From assembly GCF_019933155.2 (NCBI RefSeq), contig NZ_CP082944.1, forward strand, positions 1,180,001 to 1,244,000: a stretch of 64,000 nucleotides of DNA, in the 5' to 3' direction. Every line of letters starts with the position of its first letter. Within the stretch, counting starts at the first letter, position 1. Source of the stretch: Metabacillus dongyingensis. Its GTDB lineage: Bacteria; Bacillota; Bacilli; Bacillales; Bacillaceae. The notes beneath the pieces are model-generated. The model was given only the letters and a program-made list of their open reading frames with translations, did no database searches and had not been told where the DNA came from. Shown one piece after another: positions 1 to 8,838 of the stretch. The position numbers and the translations under genes were made by a program.

Positions 1-926
1 GAGGCAGTTAAATTCCCTTCCTCTATTGCCTGGTTAATGGCGCATTTAGGTTCGTTCTGATGGCCGCAGTCTCTGAAGTAACAGGCTGAAGCAAGTGACT
101 CAATGTCTTCAAAGCTATGCTGAAGTGATTCTGAATCCCAAAGCTGCAATTCTCTCATACCAGGTGTGTCGATCAGAAGTCCTTTTTTTGGAACGGCTAT
201 TAATTCGCGGTACGTTGTTGTATGCCGGCCGCGGCTATCGTCTGCCCTCACTTCTCCGGTCTGCTGCCTTTCTGTTCCTATTAAGGCATTTATCAATGTT
301 GATTTACCTGCACCTGACGAACCAACAAAAGCAGAGGTGGAACCTTCGGTAAGATAAGTTGAAAGCTGTTCAATACCGCTTCTTTCAAGCGCGCTTACCG
401 GATGTACCGGGACTCCGAACGCTATACTTTCCGCAGAACTGACAAGTTCGTTAAGTTTACTGCAAAGATCTGATTTAGTTAATAAGATAACAGGGTTTGC
501 CCCGCTTTCCCACGCCATGACGAGGTAACGCTCAAGTCTTCTTAGGTTAAAATCATGATTCAAAGCCATAACAATGAAGAGATTATTAATATTTGAGGCT
601 ATTAATTGCTCCCTCCCGCTTGTTCCTGCAGCTTTTCTCGATAGCTTGCTGAATCTTGGCAGCACGTGATGTATCGTAGCCTTCATTTCTTCTCTCATTG
701 ATAGGGCTACCCAATCCCCGACTGCCGGATAATCCTCCTCCGAATAAACTTCAAACCGGAACTTACCGGATAAAGACGCTAAAACCTCACCATGAGCAGT
801 CATTACTCGATATAAGTGTTTGTGTTCTAATGAGATCCGCCCGAATATAAGCGGCTGATAAGAAACACTTATTTCCTCAAAATAATCGTTCCAGCCCAAA
901 TGCTGTTTGCCATTGAATAAATTCAT
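1..926 (-). CDS. RsgA-type ribosome small subunit-dependent GTPase (3' end outside window)
   Basis: The minus-strand frame opens at the ATG at 926, with GGAGGAA about 5 bases upstream, and runs off the left edge, so about 308 N-terminal residues are visible. RsgA enzymes are circularly permuted GTPases that act on the maturing 30S subunit. Visible signatures are an N-terminal OB-fold-like part (PAVGDWVAL), the G4-like LLTKSDL, a P-loop GSSGAGKSTLIN, DTPGMRELQLW, and the start of the zinc knuckle (CYFRDCGHQNEPKCAI). The long N-terminus resembles the longer RsgA paralogue rather than B. subtilis YloQ (about 298 residues), which normally sits beside prkC. A leader peptide and attenuator lie directly upstream. 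Family assignment is firm; paralogue status is inferred. Confidence 0.93.
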   Translation of the reverse strand, partial: MNLFNGKQHLGWNDYFEEISVSYQPLIFGRISLEHKHLYRVMTAHGEVLASLSGKFRFEVYSEEDYPAVGDWVALSMREEMKATIHHVLPRFSKLSRKAAGTSGREQLIASNINNLFIVMALNHDFNLRRLERYLVMAWESGANPVILLTKSDLCSKLNELVSSAESIAFGVPVHPVSALERSGIEQLSTYLTEGSTSAFVGSSGAGKSTLINALIGTERQQTGEVRADDSRGRHTTTYRELIAVPKKGLLIDTPGMRELQLWDSESLQHSFEDIESLASACYFRDCGHQNEPKCAINQAIEEGNLTA

Positions 927-956
927 ATTGTTCCTCCTGAACTGTTTTTGAATATG

Positions 957-989
957 AAAAAAAACCATGAGCAGACACAGCCCATAGTT
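957..989 (-). terminator. Attenuator terminator upstream of the RsgA-type gene
   Basis: Read on the minus strand, AACTATGGGC pairs with GCTCATGGTT (10 pairs, two of them G-U) around the loop TGTGTCT, followed by a run of eight T. The T-run ends about 30 bases before the GTPase start codon, so it would stop transcription before the gene. The left arm and loop also belong to a competing pairing with the leader peptide coding region. Confidence 0.8.
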
Positions 990-1052
990 CCTTGATCAAT
1001 CAATTCAGGTAGAAAATGATCATCATTCCGGAAGATGAACAGCGGGCTGTGT
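975..1052 (-). promoter_or_regulatory. Predicted antiterminator pairing in the RsgA leader
   Basis: ACACAGCCC inside the leader peptide frame (1044-1052 on the plus strand) is the exact reverse complement of GGGCTGTGT in the terminator's left arm and loop (975-983). Pairing of the two would remove four inner base pairs of the terminator hairpin. A ribosome that completes the leader covers the upstream copy and lets the terminator form. A ribosome stalled earlier leaves it free to pair. The mechanism is inferred from the two mutually exclusive pairings. Confidence 0.7.
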
Positions 1053-1091
1053 ATATGAAATTAACGGCATCAGTACAATTAACATTTTCAT
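1023..1091 (-). CDS. 22-residue leader peptide controlling the RsgA-type gene
   Basis: A short minus-strand frame starts at the ATG at 1091, seven bases after GAGGG, and ends at a TGA at 1025-1023. It encodes a hydrophobic start (MKMLIVLMPLISY) followed by TQPAVHLPE. Codons 14-16 (ACA CAG CCC) are precisely the upstream arm of the predicted antiterminator. This is the arrangement of ribosome-sensed attenuators such as those ahead of erm, vmlR and bmrCD genes. An overlapping frame from the ATG at 1098 has no room for a ribosome-binding site. The peptide probably acts only in cis. Confidence 0.68.
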   Translation of the reverse strand: MKMLIVLMPLISYTQPAVHLPE

Positions 1092-1126
1092 AAAACATCC
1101 CTCGCTCTCTCTTGGATAATAATTCC

Positions 1127-1155
1127 ATAATATGAAAATAATTCGGGTTTGTAAA
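1127..1155 (-). promoter_or_regulatory. Sigma-A promoter of the leader/RsgA transcript
   Basis: On the minus strand TTTACA (1155-1150) and TATTAT (1132-1127) are separated by exactly 17 bases. Transcription would begin near 1120, about 30 bases before the leader peptide ATG. The -35 box overlaps the palindrome TAAACGTTTA, which resembles a CcpA cre site. Confidence 0.7.
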
Positions 1156-1158
1156 CGT

Positions 1159-1416
1159 TTATTTTAATTTTTGTTTGAAATAGTCCAAAATAGGAGAAAA
1201 TTCCTTTATCACTGGCTTTAATTCTTTTAAAGAGTCCATAATATCATCAATTTGCATAAAAATCTGAAAAAAATCAGTCCCTGACTGAGGTTCCTGCTCA
1301 TCTAGAGCGGGGCTTTCTTCAGCTTCCTCCTGTTTTATGCTCCGCTCTCTTTTTTCTCCAAACATAAAGGATGAAAAGAAATCTCCTGACTCTTCAGATC
1401 GTCTTTTTTCGCTCAA
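1159..1416 (-). CDS. Small acidic protein, probably sporulation-expressed
   Basis: This frame codes for about 85 residues ending in LDYFKQKLK. Starts in frame are GTG 1425, GTG 1419 and TTG 1416; GAGG at 1425-1428 overlaps the first and gives best spacing (8 bases) to TTG 1416. The N-terminal half is charged and E-rich. The C-terminal half (FFQIFMQIDDIMDSLKELKPVIKEF, split here at residue level) is an amphipathic helical stretch. No enzyme motif is visible. It lies divergent from fabHA, where B. subtilis has the small gene yjzB; equivalence is positional only. A sigma-K-like promoter upstream suggests late mother-cell expression. Confidence 0.6.
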   Translation of the reverse strand: MSEKRRSEESGDFFSSFMFGEKRERSIKQEEAEESPALDEQEPQSGTDFFQIFMQIDDIMDSLKELKPVIKEFSPILDYFKQKLK

Positions 1417-1447
1417 CACAAACACCTCGCTTATTCTTCCTTATTCA

Positions 1448-1474
1448 TACTGTATGTTTTGTTTAATAACTTGT
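1448..1474 (-). promoter_or_regulatory. Sigma-K-like promoter
   Basis: On the minus strand AC (1474-1473) is followed after 16 bases by CATACAGTA (1456-1448), matching the sigma-K pattern AC-N16-CATAnnnTA. Transcription would start about 25 bases upstream of the small acidic protein gene. Confidence 0.55.
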
Positions 1475-1499
1475 ACGGGGCATGTGCACAGATTTTTGA

Positions 1500-1545
1500 T
1501 TGAAATTTTAAAATAGATAGGATAAAATTAGTACCAGGTAATAAT
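1500..1545 (+). promoter_or_regulatory. fabHA-fabF promoter with FapR operator
   Basis: TTGAAA (1500-1505) and TAAAAT (1523-1528) are 17 bases apart. Overlapping the -10 box and start site is ATTAGTACCAGGTAATAAT (1527-1545), close to the FapR consensus ATTAGTACCTGGTACTAAT. FapR is the malonyl-CoA-responsive repressor of Bacillus lipid synthesis. A reverse-oriented partner site precedes fabI in this window. Confidence 0.8.
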
Positions 1546-1582
1546 AATTGATTCTAAATACAAGATTAAAGGAGCTGCGTAT

Positions 1583-2515
1583 ATGAGTGCAGGGATAATT
1601 GGAATCGGACGGTATAATCCAGAACGCGTTGTAACAAATGCGGATTTGGAGAAAATAATGGATACGTCGGATGAATGGATACGCACACGGACTGGTATTG
1701 AAGAGCGAAGACTTGCAAATGATGAAACAGATACTTCTGATATGGCCTATTATGCCGCAAAAAAAGCAATTGAGAATGCGGGAATAACAGCTGAAGATAT
1801 AGATATGATCTTGGTGGCTACTGTCACACCTGATCAGGCCTTCCCATCTGTAGCGTGTATGCTTCAAGAAAAATTGGGAGCAAAAAAAGTGGCTGCGATG
1901 GATTTGAGCGCAGCATGCGCGGGCTTTATGTATGGATTAATTACGGCCCAGCAATTTATTGAAACAGGTGCTTATCAAAATGTTCTTGTAGTAGGAGTAG
2001 AAAAACTCTCAAAAATCACAGACTGGAATGACCGGAATACAGCTGTTCTTTTTGGAGATGGCGCAGGAGCAGCAGTCGTCAGTAAAGTTACACCGGGCAA
2101 AGGTTTCCTTGCATTTGAGCTTGGATCAGACGGTTCTGGCGGAAAGCATCTCTATCAGGATGAGAAGCTTATTATGAATGGACGCGAGGTGTTTAAATTT
2201 GCGGTCAGACAAATGGGTGAATCCAGCGTAAATGTTATTGAAAAGGCAGGACTTAAAAAGGAAGATGTTGATTACTTGATTCCGCATCAGGCAAACATCC
2301 GAATTATGGAAGCTGCCAGAGAACGTTTAGAGCTTCCGGTGGAAAAAATGTCAAAAACGGTTCACAAGTATGGGAATACTTCTGCAGCATCTATTCCTAT
2401 TTCTCTTGTTGAAGAACTGGAAGCAGGAACGATTAAAGACGGAGACGTCCTTGTTATGGTTGGTTTTGGCGGAGGTTTAACATGGGGTGCCATTGCTATG
2501 AGATGGGGCAAATAA
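1583..2515 (+). CDS. fabHA: Beta-ketoacyl-ACP synthase III
   Basis: FabH condenses a short-chain acyl-CoA primer with malonyl-ACP, the first step of fatty acid elongation in the cytoplasm. The 310-residue protein is family length. The catalytic triad is visible: Cys112 in [11 protein letters not shown], His235 in LIPHQANIR and Asn265 in [10 protein letters not shown]. The ATG at 1583 follows GGAG at normal spacing. It is the first gene of a two-gene unit with fabF, 37 bases apart, under a FapR-type operator. The position next to fabF corresponds to B. subtilis FabHA rather than the separately located FabHB. As in Bacillus generally, it probably prefers branched-chain primers. Confidence 0.97.
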   Translation: MSAGIIGIGRYNPERVVTNADLEKIMDTSDEWIRTRTGIEERRLANDETDTSDMAYYAAKKAIENAGITAEDIDMILVATVTPDQAFPSVACMLQEKLGAKKVAAMDLSAACAGFMYGLITAQQFIETGAYQNVLVVGVEKLSKITDWNDRNTAVLFGDGAGAAVVSKVTPGKGFLAFELGSDGSGGKHLYQDEKLIMNGREVFKFAVRQMGESSVNVIEKAGLKKEDVDYLIPHQANIRIMEAARERLELPVEKMSKTVHKYGNTSAASIPISLVEELEAGTIKDGDVLVMVGFGGGLTWGAIAMRWGK

Positions 2516-2552
2516 TAAATATTACAGCTAGAGAAAGGTATGGTGTTTTTAT

Positions 2553-3794
2553 ATGAGTAAAAGGCGAGTTGTCATTACGGGTATGGGAGCAATTACTCCG
2601 ATTGGAAATGATGTTGCATCAACATGGGAGAGCGCGGTAAATGGAAAGTCAGGCGTAGGTCCGCTTACCCGCATTGATTCAAATGACTATCCGGCTAAGG
2701 TAGCTGCGGAAATAAAAGATTTTGATGCTGAGAAATTTATGGATAAGAAGGAAGCCAGAAAAATGGACCGCTTCACTCAGTATGCGGTAGCTGCATCTTT
2801 CATGGCCGTACGTGATGCCAATCTTGAAATTACTGAAGAAATCGCTCCGCGCGTTGGCGTCTGGATCGGTTCTGGAATCGGCGGAATGGAAACCTTTGAA
2901 AATCAGTTTGAAACACTTCTTACTAAAGGCGCAAGACGCGTAAGTCCATTTTTCGTTCCAATGATGATTCCTGATATGGCAGCAGGACAGGTTTCAATTG
3001 CTCTAGGCGCAAAAGGCTTTAATTCCTGTACAGTGACAGCATGTGCTACTGGTACAAACTCCATTGGTGATGCTTTTAAAGTTATTGAACGGGGAGATGC
3101 TGATGTCATGATTTCCGGAGGAACGGAGGCGCCAATTACCAGAATGGCATTTGCAGGCTTCTGTGCAAGCAAAGCTCTTTCAACAAATCCGGATCCTGCT
3201 ACAGCAAGCAGACCATTCGATGCAAATCGCGATGGATTTGTCATGGGTGAAGGAGCGGGGATTTTAGTCCTGGAAGAACTTGAACACGCCATTGCCCGCG
3301 GAGCAGAAATTTATGCAGAAATTGTCGGCTATGGCGCAACAGGCGATGCCCACCACATTACAGCTCCTGCTCCGGGCGGGGAAGGCGGAGTACGTGCAAT
3401 GAGAATGGCCATGGAAAACGGCGGACTTTCACCTGAAGACGTTGATTATGTGAACGCTCATGGAACAAGCACATCCTACAATGATAAGTTTGAGACGCTT
3501 GCCATTAAAGAGGTTTTTGGAGAACATGCTTATAAGCTTGCGGTTTCATCAACTAAATCAATGACAGGCCACTTGCTTGGAGCAGCCGGCGGAGTTGAAG
3601 CGATTCTTTCTATTCTTGCAATTAAAGAGGGCATCATCCCTCCTACGATAAATTACAGCGAAAAAGATCCTGAGTGCGACCTGGATTATGTGCCGAATGA
3701 AGCGAGAAAAGCACAAGTGAATGTGGCTTTAAGCAATTCACTTGGATTTGGCGGACATAACGCAACGATTATTTTCAAAAAATACGAGCAGTAA
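2553..3794 (+). CDS. fabF: Beta-ketoacyl-ACP synthase II
   Basis: FabF carries out the repeated condensation of acyl-ACP with malonyl-ACP. The 413-residue sequence has the Cys-His-His active site: Cys164 in TACATGTNS, His303 in [11 protein letters not shown] and His340 in [11 protein letters not shown]. The ATG at 2553 gives the usual [10 protein letters not shown] start; its upstream GAAAGG is rather distant (about 14 bases), so translation may be partly coupled to fabHA. A terminator follows. In B. subtilis fabF is the target of cerulenin and is co-transcribed with fabHA, as expected here. Confidence 0.97.
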   Translation: MSKRRVVITGMGAITPIGNDVASTWESAVNGKSGVGPLTRIDSNDYPAKVAAEIKDFDAEKFMDKKEARKMDRFTQYAVAASFMAVRDANLEITEEIAPRVGVWIGSGIGGMETFENQFETLLTKGARRVSPFFVPMMIPDMAAGQVSIALGAKGFNSCTVTACATGTNSIGDAFKVIERGDADVMISGGTEAPITRMAFAGFCASKALSTNPDPATASRPFDANRDGFVMGEGAGILVLEELEHAIARGAEIYAEIVGYGATGDAHHITAPAPGGEGGVRAMRMAMENGGLSPEDVDYVNAHGTSTSYNDKFETLAIKEVFGEHAYKLAVSSTKSMTGHLLGAAGGVEAILSILAIKEGIIPPTINYSEKDPECDLDYVPNEARKAQVNVALSNSLGFGGHNATIIFKKYEQ

Positions 3795-3800
3795 AACAGA

Positions 3801-3828
3801 AAAGTCAGCATAGCTGGCTTTTTTTTTA
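3801..3828 (+). terminator. Terminator of fabHA-fabF
   Basis: AGTCAGC and GCTGGCT pair around ATA and are followed by nine T, directly after the fabF stop codon. Confidence 0.85.
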
Positions 3829-3918
3829 TTCACGGAATCATGTAATGGGGGCTGCTCATCCATTCACTTCCTTAAATACACCTTCATAGAATACGGCAGG
3901 AGGGAGTGTGGGGGTTCC

Positions 3919-4704
3919 ATGACGGTCGTCAAAACAAACGAATGGCTCGAACAATCCGCAGATCATTTGAAAATATGCGAGCGGCTGAAACCGTACTTTC
4001 ATGAGAATAATCCTGAGGACATCAGCAAATATCTTCATGCATTTGGAATGTTCAGAGGAGAGCAGACTGGTCAAAGCCTTTATTCAAATTTAAAGAAGAA
4101 CAAAGTTTGGGAGTTTGTAAAATCAGATGAAGCTTTTTTGAAAAAAGAGTGGGGCGGCCCAGACGTGCCGATTTTTATTTTGCCGGCAGATGCAGGTAAC
4201 CGGAAGATGAGAAATGAATTTGGAGGAAAATCAGGCCTGGCTTTTCATGATAAGCTTTTTTTATTTTTATCCGATAACAGCAAAAAAGAGATTCAGGTCA
4301 TCCTCACGCATGAGTACCATCATGTATGCAGACTTGCTAAGGACCCTAAAAAAGAAAAGGACTATACGCTGATTGATGCCGTCATTCTTGAAGGTCTCGC
4401 TGAGAATGCTGTGCGGGAGAGAATGGGGGAAGAGTTTGCCGGTTCATGGACAAAACGTTATTCAAAAGAGCAAATCTCTCAATTTTATCAATCAATCATT
4501 GAACCTAATCAGGATTTAAAAAGAGATTCCCGCAAGTTCTCTCAATTGATGTTTGGAACCGGCTTTTATCCAAAAATGCTGGGGTATGCCGCAGGATATC
4601 ATATGGTTAAATGTTACATGGAGATGACAAAAACGAATATTAAAGATTTATTCGCCGTTTCATCAGATGAAATAGTGAAAAAGTCATTGATTAAACCCGA
4701 TTAA
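3919..4704 (+). CDS. yjaZ: YjaZ-type putative Zn peptidase (DUF2268)
   Basis: A 261-residue protein, the same length as I recall for B. subtilis YjaZ, in the same place between fabF and appD. It contains the zincin motif HEYHH (residues 131-135) and a downstream glutamate-rich segment (AVILEGLAENA) that may supply the third zinc ligand. No signal peptide is seen. DUF2268 proteins are predicted metallopeptidases with no well-defined substrate. The ATG at 3919 follows GGAGGGAG. The stop codon lies inside its own terminator hairpin. Confidence 0.9.
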   Translation: MTVVKTNEWLEQSADHLKICERLKPYFHENNPEDISKYLHAFGMFRGEQTGQSLYSNLKKNKVWEFVKSDEAFLKKEWGGPDVPIFILPADAGNRKMRNEFGGKSGLAFHDKLFLFLSDNSKKEIQVILTHEYHHVCRLAKDPKKEKDYTLIDAVILEGLAENAVRERMGEEFAGSWTKRYSKEQISQFYQSIIEPNQDLKRDSRKFSQLMFGTGFYPKMLGYAAGYHMVKCYMEMTKTNIKDLFAVSSDEIVKKSLIKPD

Positions 4705-4714
4705 GGGTTTTTTT
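4693..4714 (+). terminator. Terminator of yjaZ
   Basis: AAACCC and GGGTTT form a short stem overlapping the stop codon, followed by a T-run. Confidence 0.7.
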
Positions 4715-4779
4715 GTTGGTATTTTTTCCTAGTAATGGTCGTATTATTAATATAAAATTACATTTTTTTAAAAATTAGC

Positions 4780-4808
4780 TTGATTTTGTAAAACTTTTGT
4801 AATACTAT
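4780..4808 (+). promoter_or_regulatory. Candidate app operon promoter
   Basis: TTGATT (4780-4785) and TACTAT (4803-4808) are 17 bases apart in a very AT-rich stretch upstream of appD. The leader would be about 100 bases. No ScoC/Hpr box could be assigned with confidence. Confidence 0.5.
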
Positions 4809-4916
4809 ACAAATATATATTTTCTGACTATTCTATTTATATAAAAAGTTATGATGATTTGTAAAATTAAGTTTTTAAGCGGTTTTATCTTTTACATCAT
4901 AGGGCGGTGAAGGGTA

Positions 4917-5900
4917 TTGTCAGTACTGTTGGAAGTTAAAAATCTAAAAACATATTTCTACAAAAAGAAACAAGCTGTCCCGGCTGTGGACGGTGTTGAC
5001 TTAAAGATACATAAAGGCGAGACGGTTGCATTAGTAGGAGAATCTGGTTCAGGTAAAAGTATCACTTCTTTATCGATTATGGGACTTGTTCCAAGCCCTG
5101 GAGGCAAAATTGTTGATGGCGAGATCTTATTAAATGGCAAGGACTTGGTGAAGTTACCTGAAAAAGATTTGTGCAAAGTCCGCGGAAATGATATATCGAT
5201 GATCTTTCAGGAGCCGATGACATCTTTAAATCCGGTGCTTACAATCGGAGATCAGATTACAGAAGTGCTTATGTATCATCAAAAACTTCCAAAAAATCAA
5301 GCAGTTAAAAAAGCAATTGAGTTACTTAGATTAGTAGGCTTCTCTCGTGCTGATGAAATCATCCATGATTATCCCCACAGATTATCAGGCGGTATGCGCC
5401 AGCGTGTGATGATCGCCATTGCCATGAGCTGCAATCCGAAGCTGCTTATAGCAGACGAGCCAACAACAGCACTGGATGTAACCATTCAGGCGCAAATTCT
5501 TGATTTAATGAAGGACGTCAGTCAAAAATTTGATACTAGTATTCTATTAATCACTCATGATCTGGGGGTTGTATCTGAAATTGCAGAGCGGGTGGTTGTT
5601 ATGTATTGCGGTCAGGTGGTAGAAGAAGCTTCTGTTGATGACTTGTTCAATGAGCCGCTCCATCCGTATACACAAGGATTAATGGAGTCCATTCCTTCCA
5701 TTGATGGAGATATAGAAAAGCTTAATTCGATTCCGGGAAACGTTCCGACTCCTGATAATCTGCCGGCGGGATGCCGATTTGCTCCAAGATGCCCGAAAGC
5801 ATTTGACAAATGCTTCAGTGCACTTCCCGCGTTAACGGAAAAATCAGCTCATCGCTCTGTCCGCTGCTTTTTATACGATGATGAGGAGGCCGCTGTTTAA
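4917..5900 (+). CDS. appD: Oligopeptide ABC transporter ATPase AppD
   Basis: This is one of two cytoplasmic ATPases that power the App oligopeptide permease. The 327 residues contain Walker [12 protein letters not shown], signature LSGGMRQRV, Walker [13 protein letters not shown] and the switch His in LITHDLG. The C-terminal oligopeptide-permease extension has the cysteine cluster ([14 protein letters not shown]) typical of DppD/AppD. The start is a TTG at 4917 preceded by GGGCGG; TTG 4929 is a less likely alternative. The stop overlaps the appF ATG by one base. Order D-F-A-B-C is the same as in B. subtilis. Confidence 0.95.
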   Translation: MSVLLEVKNLKTYFYKKKQAVPAVDGVDLKIHKGETVALVGESGSGKSITSLSIMGLVPSPGGKIVDGEILLNGKDLVKLPEKDLCKVRGNDISMIFQEPMTSLNPVLTIGDQITEVLMYHQKLPKNQAVKKAIELLRLVGFSRADEIIHDYPHRLSGGMRQRVMIAIAMSCNPKLLIADEPTTALDVTIQAQILDLMKDVSQKFDTSILLITHDLGVVSEIAERVVVMYCGQVVEEASVDDLFNEPLHPYTQGLMESIPSIDGDIEKLNSIPGNVPTPDNLPAGCRFAPRCPKAFDKCFSALPALTEKSAHRSVRCFLYDDEEAAV

Positions 5901-6916
5901 TGAAAGTAGTAGACGCAGAAAAAAAATCACAGCTTCTGAAACCGGATGAAACCATCCTCCAGCTGATAGATGTTCAAAAGCACTTTCCGATCAAAGCAGG
6001 GATTCTGCAGAAGACAGCAGGACATGTAAAAGCTGTTGACGGCATTAATTTAACGGTAAAAAAAGGTGAAACCATTGGAATTGTAGGAGAATCAGGCTGC
6101 GGAAAGTCTACAGCAGGCCGCACCATTATCCGCCTGTATGAACCGACAGGCGGCAAAATTATTTTTGACGGCCAGGATATTTCACATCTGCCCGAAAGTG
6201 AACTCCGCAAAACTGTCCGCAAAAATATTCAAATGGTGTTTCAGGATCCATTTGCATCATTGAATCCAAGAAAAACACTCGGTTCCATCATTAAAGAACC
6301 AATGGATACACATAGTTTATATAAAGGAAGAGAGCGCTTAGAAAGAGTAGAAGAGCTGCTTGAAAAAGTAGGCTTAAACGCCTCTTTCATTAACCGCTAT
6401 CCGCATGAATTTTCCGGTGGCCAGCGGCAGAGAATCGGCATTGCAAGAGCCATCGCCCTGAATCCGCAAATGGTTATTGCCGATGAAGCAGTTTCAGCGC
6501 TTGATGTTTCCATTCAGGCTCAAATTATTAACCTGCTTGAAGATCTTCAGGATGAGTTTAACTTAACATATATGTTCATCTCGCATGATTTAAGTGTAGT
6601 CCGCCATATCAGTGACCGTGTGGGCGTTATGTACCTTGGTAAAATGATGGAGCTTGCAGACAAGCACAGTCTCTATTCAGATCCACTGCATCCTTATACT
6701 CAAGCCCTTTTGTCCGCAGTGCCAGTTCCAAGAAAAGCAGGTCAGGCCAGACGTGAGCGCATCGTTTTAAAAGGAGAGCTTCCAAGCCCGGCCAATCCGC
6801 CGCAGGGCTGTGTTTTCCATACAAGATGTCCTGCTGCTACAAGCGTATGCCGCGAAGCGGTGCCTCAATTTAAAGAAGTAAAGAAAAATCATTTTGTTGC
6901 CTGCCATCTATACTGA
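5900..6916 (+). CDS. appF: Oligopeptide ABC transporter ATPase AppF
   Basis: The second ATPase of the App permease has 338 residues. Walker A is GESGCGKSTAGR, the signature FSGGQRQRIGIARA, and Walker B MVIADEAVSALD. The usual Pro of DEP is replaced by Ala, a variant also common in OppF-type subunits. The C-terminal cysteine motif (CVFHTRCPAATSVC) is present. The ATG overlaps the appD stop (TAATG), so the two are translationally coupled and expected to form a heterodimer. Confidence 0.95.
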   Translation: MKVVDAEKKSQLLKPDETILQLIDVQKHFPIKAGILQKTAGHVKAVDGINLTVKKGETIGIVGESGCGKSTAGRTIIRLYEPTGGKIIFDGQDISHLPESELRKTVRKNIQMVFQDPFASLNPRKTLGSIIKEPMDTHSLYKGRERLERVEELLEKVGLNASFINRYPHEFSGGQRQRIGIARAIALNPQMVIADEAVSALDVSIQAQIINLLEDLQDEFNLTYMFISHDLSVVRHISDRVGVMYLGKMMELADKHSLYSDPLHPYTQALLSAVPVPRKAGQARRERIVLKGELPSPANPPQGCVFHTRCPAATSVCREAVPQFKEVKKNHFVACHLY

Positions 6917-7022
6917 TGGCAGGATCAGCATATAATCACCTTCTTGAAGGGAGGAGATGGACCAACAATAATAGGCATGTTAAGAAAACTATAAATTCGA
7001 ATTTTTAAGGGGGAAATACGAA

Positions 7023-8678
7023 GTGAAACAACGTAAAAGTTTATTAACATTACTCAGCTTATTGTTAGTTTTCTCTTTGTTCTTAGCTGCTTGCAATAGT
7101 GGCGCAGGCGAAAAAACACCTGCTTCAGGGTCAGGCGGAAAAGAAGATAAACCGGCTGAAGATGCAGGCGAACCGCAAATGGGCGGAGACTTAGTTGTTG
7201 GTTCAATTGGCGGACCAACATTGTTCAACCCTATGTATTCTACAGATGCTTCAAGCTCTGATATCGAAGGCTTCATTTTTGACGGTATTGTAAGCTCAGA
7301 CACTGAGTTCAACCCGACTTTGAACTTGGCAGAAAAAATTGATCCGTCTGAAGATGGCTTAACATACACTGTAAAACTCAGAGAAGATGTTAAATTCCAT
7401 GACGGAGAACAGCTTACTGCTGATGACGTAGTATTTACATACGGCATCCCTAAGAGCCCTGACTATGTAGGTGAGCGCGGTTCTGCTTTTGAATCTTTAG
7501 AGTCTGTAACGAAAAAAGGAGACTATGAAGTAGAATTCAAGCTTTCTAAGAAAGATGCTTCATTCTACCCTGTAGCTCTTAGCTACGGAATCCTGCCTGA
7601 GCACATCCTTGGAAAAGTTCCGGTTGGTGAGCTTGGCGAAAACGAATTCAATACAAAATCTCCAATCGGTACAGGACCATTCAAATTCGTTGAGTGGAAA
7701 GACGGAGAATATGTAAAAGTGGAGAAAAACCCTGATTATTTCTTGGGCGAGCCTTACTTAGATTCAATCACTTATAAAATTGTTCCTGACCAGGATGCTT
7801 TATTGGCACAGCTTCAAGCTGGCGATGTTCATTTCACTGAAGTTCCAGGAACAGATATTGAAACAGTTAAAAGCACATTCAGCGGTGTGAAAGTTGAGTC
7901 TGGCTTAGGTCTTTCTTACACTTACATCGGCTGGAACCAAAAGAACGACCTATTCAAAGACGTGAAAGTGCGTCAAGCTTTAACAATGGCACTTGACAGA
8001 GAATCAATGGTTTCTTCTGTTATGAACGGTGACGGAGAAGTTGCACACGTTCCTGAAAGCCCGCTATCTTTTGCTTACAGCGACGATGTAACAAAATTCT
8101 CTTTTGACCAGGAGAAAGCTAAATCATTATTAAAAGAAGCTGGCTGGGAAGATACTGACGGCGACAAAATCTTAGACAAAGACGGCAAAAAATTCTCATT
8201 CTCTTTAAAAACGAACCAAGGAAACAAAATCCGTGAAGACATCGCTGTAGTTGTTCAGCAGCAATTAAAAGAAATCGGCATCGAAGTAAAGCCTGAGATC
8301 ATTGAATTCTCTGCTTTCATCGAGCAAGTGTCTGCACCAAACTGGGATTTTGATGCAATGATCTTAGGATGGAGCTTGTCAACATTCCCTGATCAATATG
8401 ACATTTTCCACTCAAGCCAAATTGCTGAAGGCTTAAACATGATTGATTACAAAAACGAAGAAGCAGATAAGTTAATGGAAGAAGCGAAACAAATTCTTGA
8501 TCAAGATGAGTATGCTGCAAAACATGCTGACATCTATAAAATTCTTGCTGATGATCAGCCATACACATTCTTGTACTATCCTAACGTTCACCGCGTAATG
8601 CCTGAAAACTTACAAGGCTATGAGTTCAACGCTAAGAGCGAATACTACAACATCCACAAATGGTGGTTAAAACAGTAA
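7023..8678 (+). CDS. appA: Oligopeptide-binding lipoprotein AppA
   Basis: The 551-residue substrate-binding protein of the App system has a lipoprotein signal peptide: hydrophobic LLVFSLF, lipobox LAAC, lipidated Cys24, then a Gly/Ser/Pro/Glu-rich linker. The SBP_bac_5 fold is recognisable from FHDGEQLTADDVVFTYG and the repeated domain architecture. The start is GTG 7023 with GGGGGAAA upstream. The frame is full length; in laboratory B. subtilis 168 appA is frameshifted. A strong stem-loop follows the gene, as often seen when the binding protein must be made in excess over its membrane partners. Confidence 0.94.
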   Translation: MKQRKSLLTLLSLLLVFSLFLAACNSGAGEKTPASGSGGKEDKPAEDAGEPQMGGDLVVGSIGGPTLFNPMYSTDASSSDIEGFIFDGIVSSDTEFNPTLNLAEKIDPSEDGLTYTVKLREDVKFHDGEQLTADDVVFTYGIPKSPDYVGERGSAFESLESVTKKGDYEVEFKLSKKDASFYPVALSYGILPEHILGKVPVGELGENEFNTKSPIGTGPFKFVEWKDGEYVKVEKNPDYFLGEPYLDSITYKIVPDQDALLAQLQAGDVHFTEVPGTDIETVKSTFSGVKVESGLGLSYTYIGWNQKNDLFKDVKVRQALTMALDRESMVSSVMNGDGEVAHVPESPLSFAYSDDVTKFSFDQEKAKSLLKEAGWEDTDGDKILDKDGKKFSFSLKTNQGNKIREDIAVVVQQQLKEIGIEVKPEIIEFSAFIEQVSAPNWDFDAMILGWSLSTFPDQYDIFHSSQIAEGLNMIDYKNEEADKLMEEAKQILDQDEYAAKHADIYKILADDQPYTFLYYPNVHRVMPENLQGYEFNAKSEYYNIHKWWLKQ

Positions 8679-8717
8679 TTATTCATTGATTGCTGCAACA
8701 CTTCGGGGAAACATGCA

Positions 8718-8750
8718 GAGGGAAGGGAATACTCCCTTCCCTCGTTTTTT
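8718..8750 (+). terminator. Intra-operon stem-loop after appA
   Basis: GAGGGAAGGG pairs with CCCTTCCCTC around a short AT loop, followed by six T. It probably acts as a partial terminator or 3' stabiliser between appA and appB. Confidence 0.75.
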
Positions 8751-8838
8751 ATGAATTTGAAAATTGAACGGGTCTGCTGAGTATTTTGGACATTGTTTTT
8801 ATTTATAGAAAAATGAGAAGGAAAGGGGAGAACTAGCT

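Noticed and set aside
95..352. Plus-strand frames inside the RsgA-type gene
   Set aside because: The minus strand encodes clear P-loop and zinc-knuckle motifs across the same bases.
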